From Deltaproteobacteria bacterium (GTDB taxonomy: Bacteria; Desulfobacterota_B; Binatia; Bin18): a stretch of DNA of 24,141 nt. Location: the NCBI GenBank assembly GCA_012271025.1, contig JAAXHF010000678.1, forward strand, positions 1-24,141, given 5' to 3'. Positions 23,399 through 24,141 of this stretch are shown here, piece after piece (the first letter of the stretch is position 1; the number at the start of each line of letters is the position of its first letter). The translations under genes were made by a program, and so were the position numbers. A model generated the notes under the pieces. That model saw only the letters and a program-made list of their open reading frames with translations, ran no database searches and had not been told where the DNA came from.

Positions 23399-24141
23399 TC
23401 AGCCCACCAGCCAACGCACCGCCACAAGCGCCCCGAGAATGCCGGCCAGGTCGGCCGTCAATCCTGCGGCCAGGGCGTGACGCACCCGTGTGACGCCAAC
23501 CGCGCCAAAGTAGACGGCCAAAACATAGAACGTTGTCTCGGTACTGCCCTGAAGCGTAGACACCAGATAGCCGACCAGACTGTCCGGCCCCTCGGCCTGC
23601 ATGATCTCGGCCATAATGCCGTAGGCGCCAGAGCCCGACAGCGGACGCAGCAGGGCCATGGGCAGGGCTTCGGCCGGAAAGCCGATCAGGCTGAGCCCTG
23701 GGCCGACCACGGCAATGATGGCGTCGAGCAGGCCCGAGGCCCGGAACATGCCGGCCGCAACGATAATGGCGACCAGAAACGGAATGATTCTGAGCGCGAC
23801 CTGAAAGCCCTCTTTCGCCCCGGTAATCATGGCGTCATACACGGCCACCCGTTTGGCCATGCCATACACCAGCATCAGCACAATCAAGACCGGCAGCAGC
23901 CAGGTGGAGACGGCGTCCCGCAGCACCTCGCCGACCGACAGGCCGCTAGCCAGGCTGGTCCGCAGATGGACGATGAAACCAAGGCTCAGAGCGGCCAGCG
24001 TCACCAGCGCGGCAAGACAGCCCGGCCGCGAGGTCGGTCGGTCGGCGCCGAGAGCGTCCTGGTCAGGGGACGGCATGTCCTGGTTCGGGCGGGAGACGGG
24101 GGTCTCGGACAGACCCGCCGCCGGTCCGACCGGTACGGCCC
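23399..24141 (-). CDS. SpmB-type nucleoside-recognition membrane protein, possibly an SpmA-SpmB fusion (partial)
   Basis: The last about 170 residues match SpmB/YjiH-type nucleoside recognition (Gate) domain proteins: LLPVLIVLMLVYGMAKRVAV, ITGAKEGFQVALRIIPFLVA, MFRASGLLDAIIAVVG, SGSGAYGIMAEIMQAEGPDS and LQGSTETTFYVLAVYFGAVG. Upstream of this lies a polar, proline-rich stretch and an extra hydrophobic segment (CLAALVTLAALSLGFIVHL). The frame stays open to the right edge of the window, so this may be the C-terminal half of a fused SpmA-SpmB protein as found in several proteobacteria. An ATG at 24076 is an alternative start but has no ribosome site. Such proteins are membrane proteins of unknown transport role; sporulation is not implied. 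Confidence 0.8.
   Translation of the reverse strand, partial: AVPVGPAAGLSETPVSRPNQDMPSPDQDALGADRPTSRPGCLAALVTLAALSLGFIVHLRTSLASGLSVGEVLRDAVSTWLLPVLIVLMLVYGMAKRVAVYDAMITGAKEGFQVALRIIPFLVAIIVAAGMFRASGLLDAIIAVVGPGLSLIGFPAEALPMALLRPLSGSGAYGIMAEIMQAEGPDSLVGYLVSTLQGSTETTFYVLAVYFGAVGVTRVRHALAAGLTADLAGILGALVAVRWLVG

Noticed and set aside
1..24141. CRISPR arrays, tRNA or rRNA genes, integrase genes and attachment sites.
   Set aside because: No regularly spaced repeats, no cloverleaf or rRNA signatures and no recombinase-type proteins were seen on either strand.

Overview
The window looks like chromosomal DNA from an uncultured, GC-rich Gram-negative-type bacterium (it has a lipoprotein signal and several secreted proteins). 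The mix of luciferase-like monooxygenases, crotonase, class I CoA-transferase, amidohydrolase, alpha/beta hydrolases and a copper membrane monooxygenase is the kind of catabolic content reported for soil and marine lineages such as Binatota or Tectomicrobia. That placement is a guess from gene content; no rRNA, tRNA or ribosomal protein gene is present to fix it.

Region 1 (1-9047) is one long co-directional minus-strand block. Read in transcription order it holds a class I CoA-transferase, a Uma2-type nuclease-fold protein, a DUF255 thioredoxin-domain protein, a DUF1499 membrane protein, two alpha/beta hydrolases, a luciferase-like flavin monooxygenase, a beta-hydroxyacid dehydrogenase, and the 5' part of a D-aminoacylase-type amidohydrolase that runs off the left edge. 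Gaps are mostly 0-70 bases. A decayed copy of the 5' end of one hydrolase lies just upstream of the intact gene.

Region 2 (9048-14670) is a looser accessory zone. A 78-codon SelW-like gene at 9247-9483 contains an in-frame TGA in a Cys-x-x-Sec motif, followed by a hairpin that fits the bacterial SECIS rules. Then come a two-domain cupin protein, a DUF3617 protein, an HNH endonuclease of atypical composition bordered by a long palindrome, a small lipoprotein, a secreted protein broken by an amber codon at a probable Trp position, an intergenic stretch with two stable hairpins, and a secreted SnoaL/NTF2-like protein.

Region 3 (14676-18322) carries an F420-type luciferase-like oxidoreductase with a C-terminal fragment of a second such gene fused directly behind its stop codon, then an aldo/keto reductase and a crotonase in a tight minus-strand pair, and an antibiotic-biosynthesis-monooxygenase (ABM) domain protein.

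Region 4 (18492-21382) is the most notable: a complete copper membrane monooxygenase operon in the order C-A-B, the family of methane, ammonia and short-chain hydrocarbon monooxygenases. The CuB ligands of PmoB and the CuC and CuD ligands of PmoC are all present. The PmoB bis-His ligands are absent, PmoA has Ala where M. capsulatus has Glu100, and PmoC carries a CxxC pair. The substrate cannot be decided from the window.

Region 5 (21389-24141) contains, on the minus strand, a PA0069-type radical SAM protein, a TauE/SafE permease and a SpmB-type nucleoside-recognition membrane protein that is open to the right edge.
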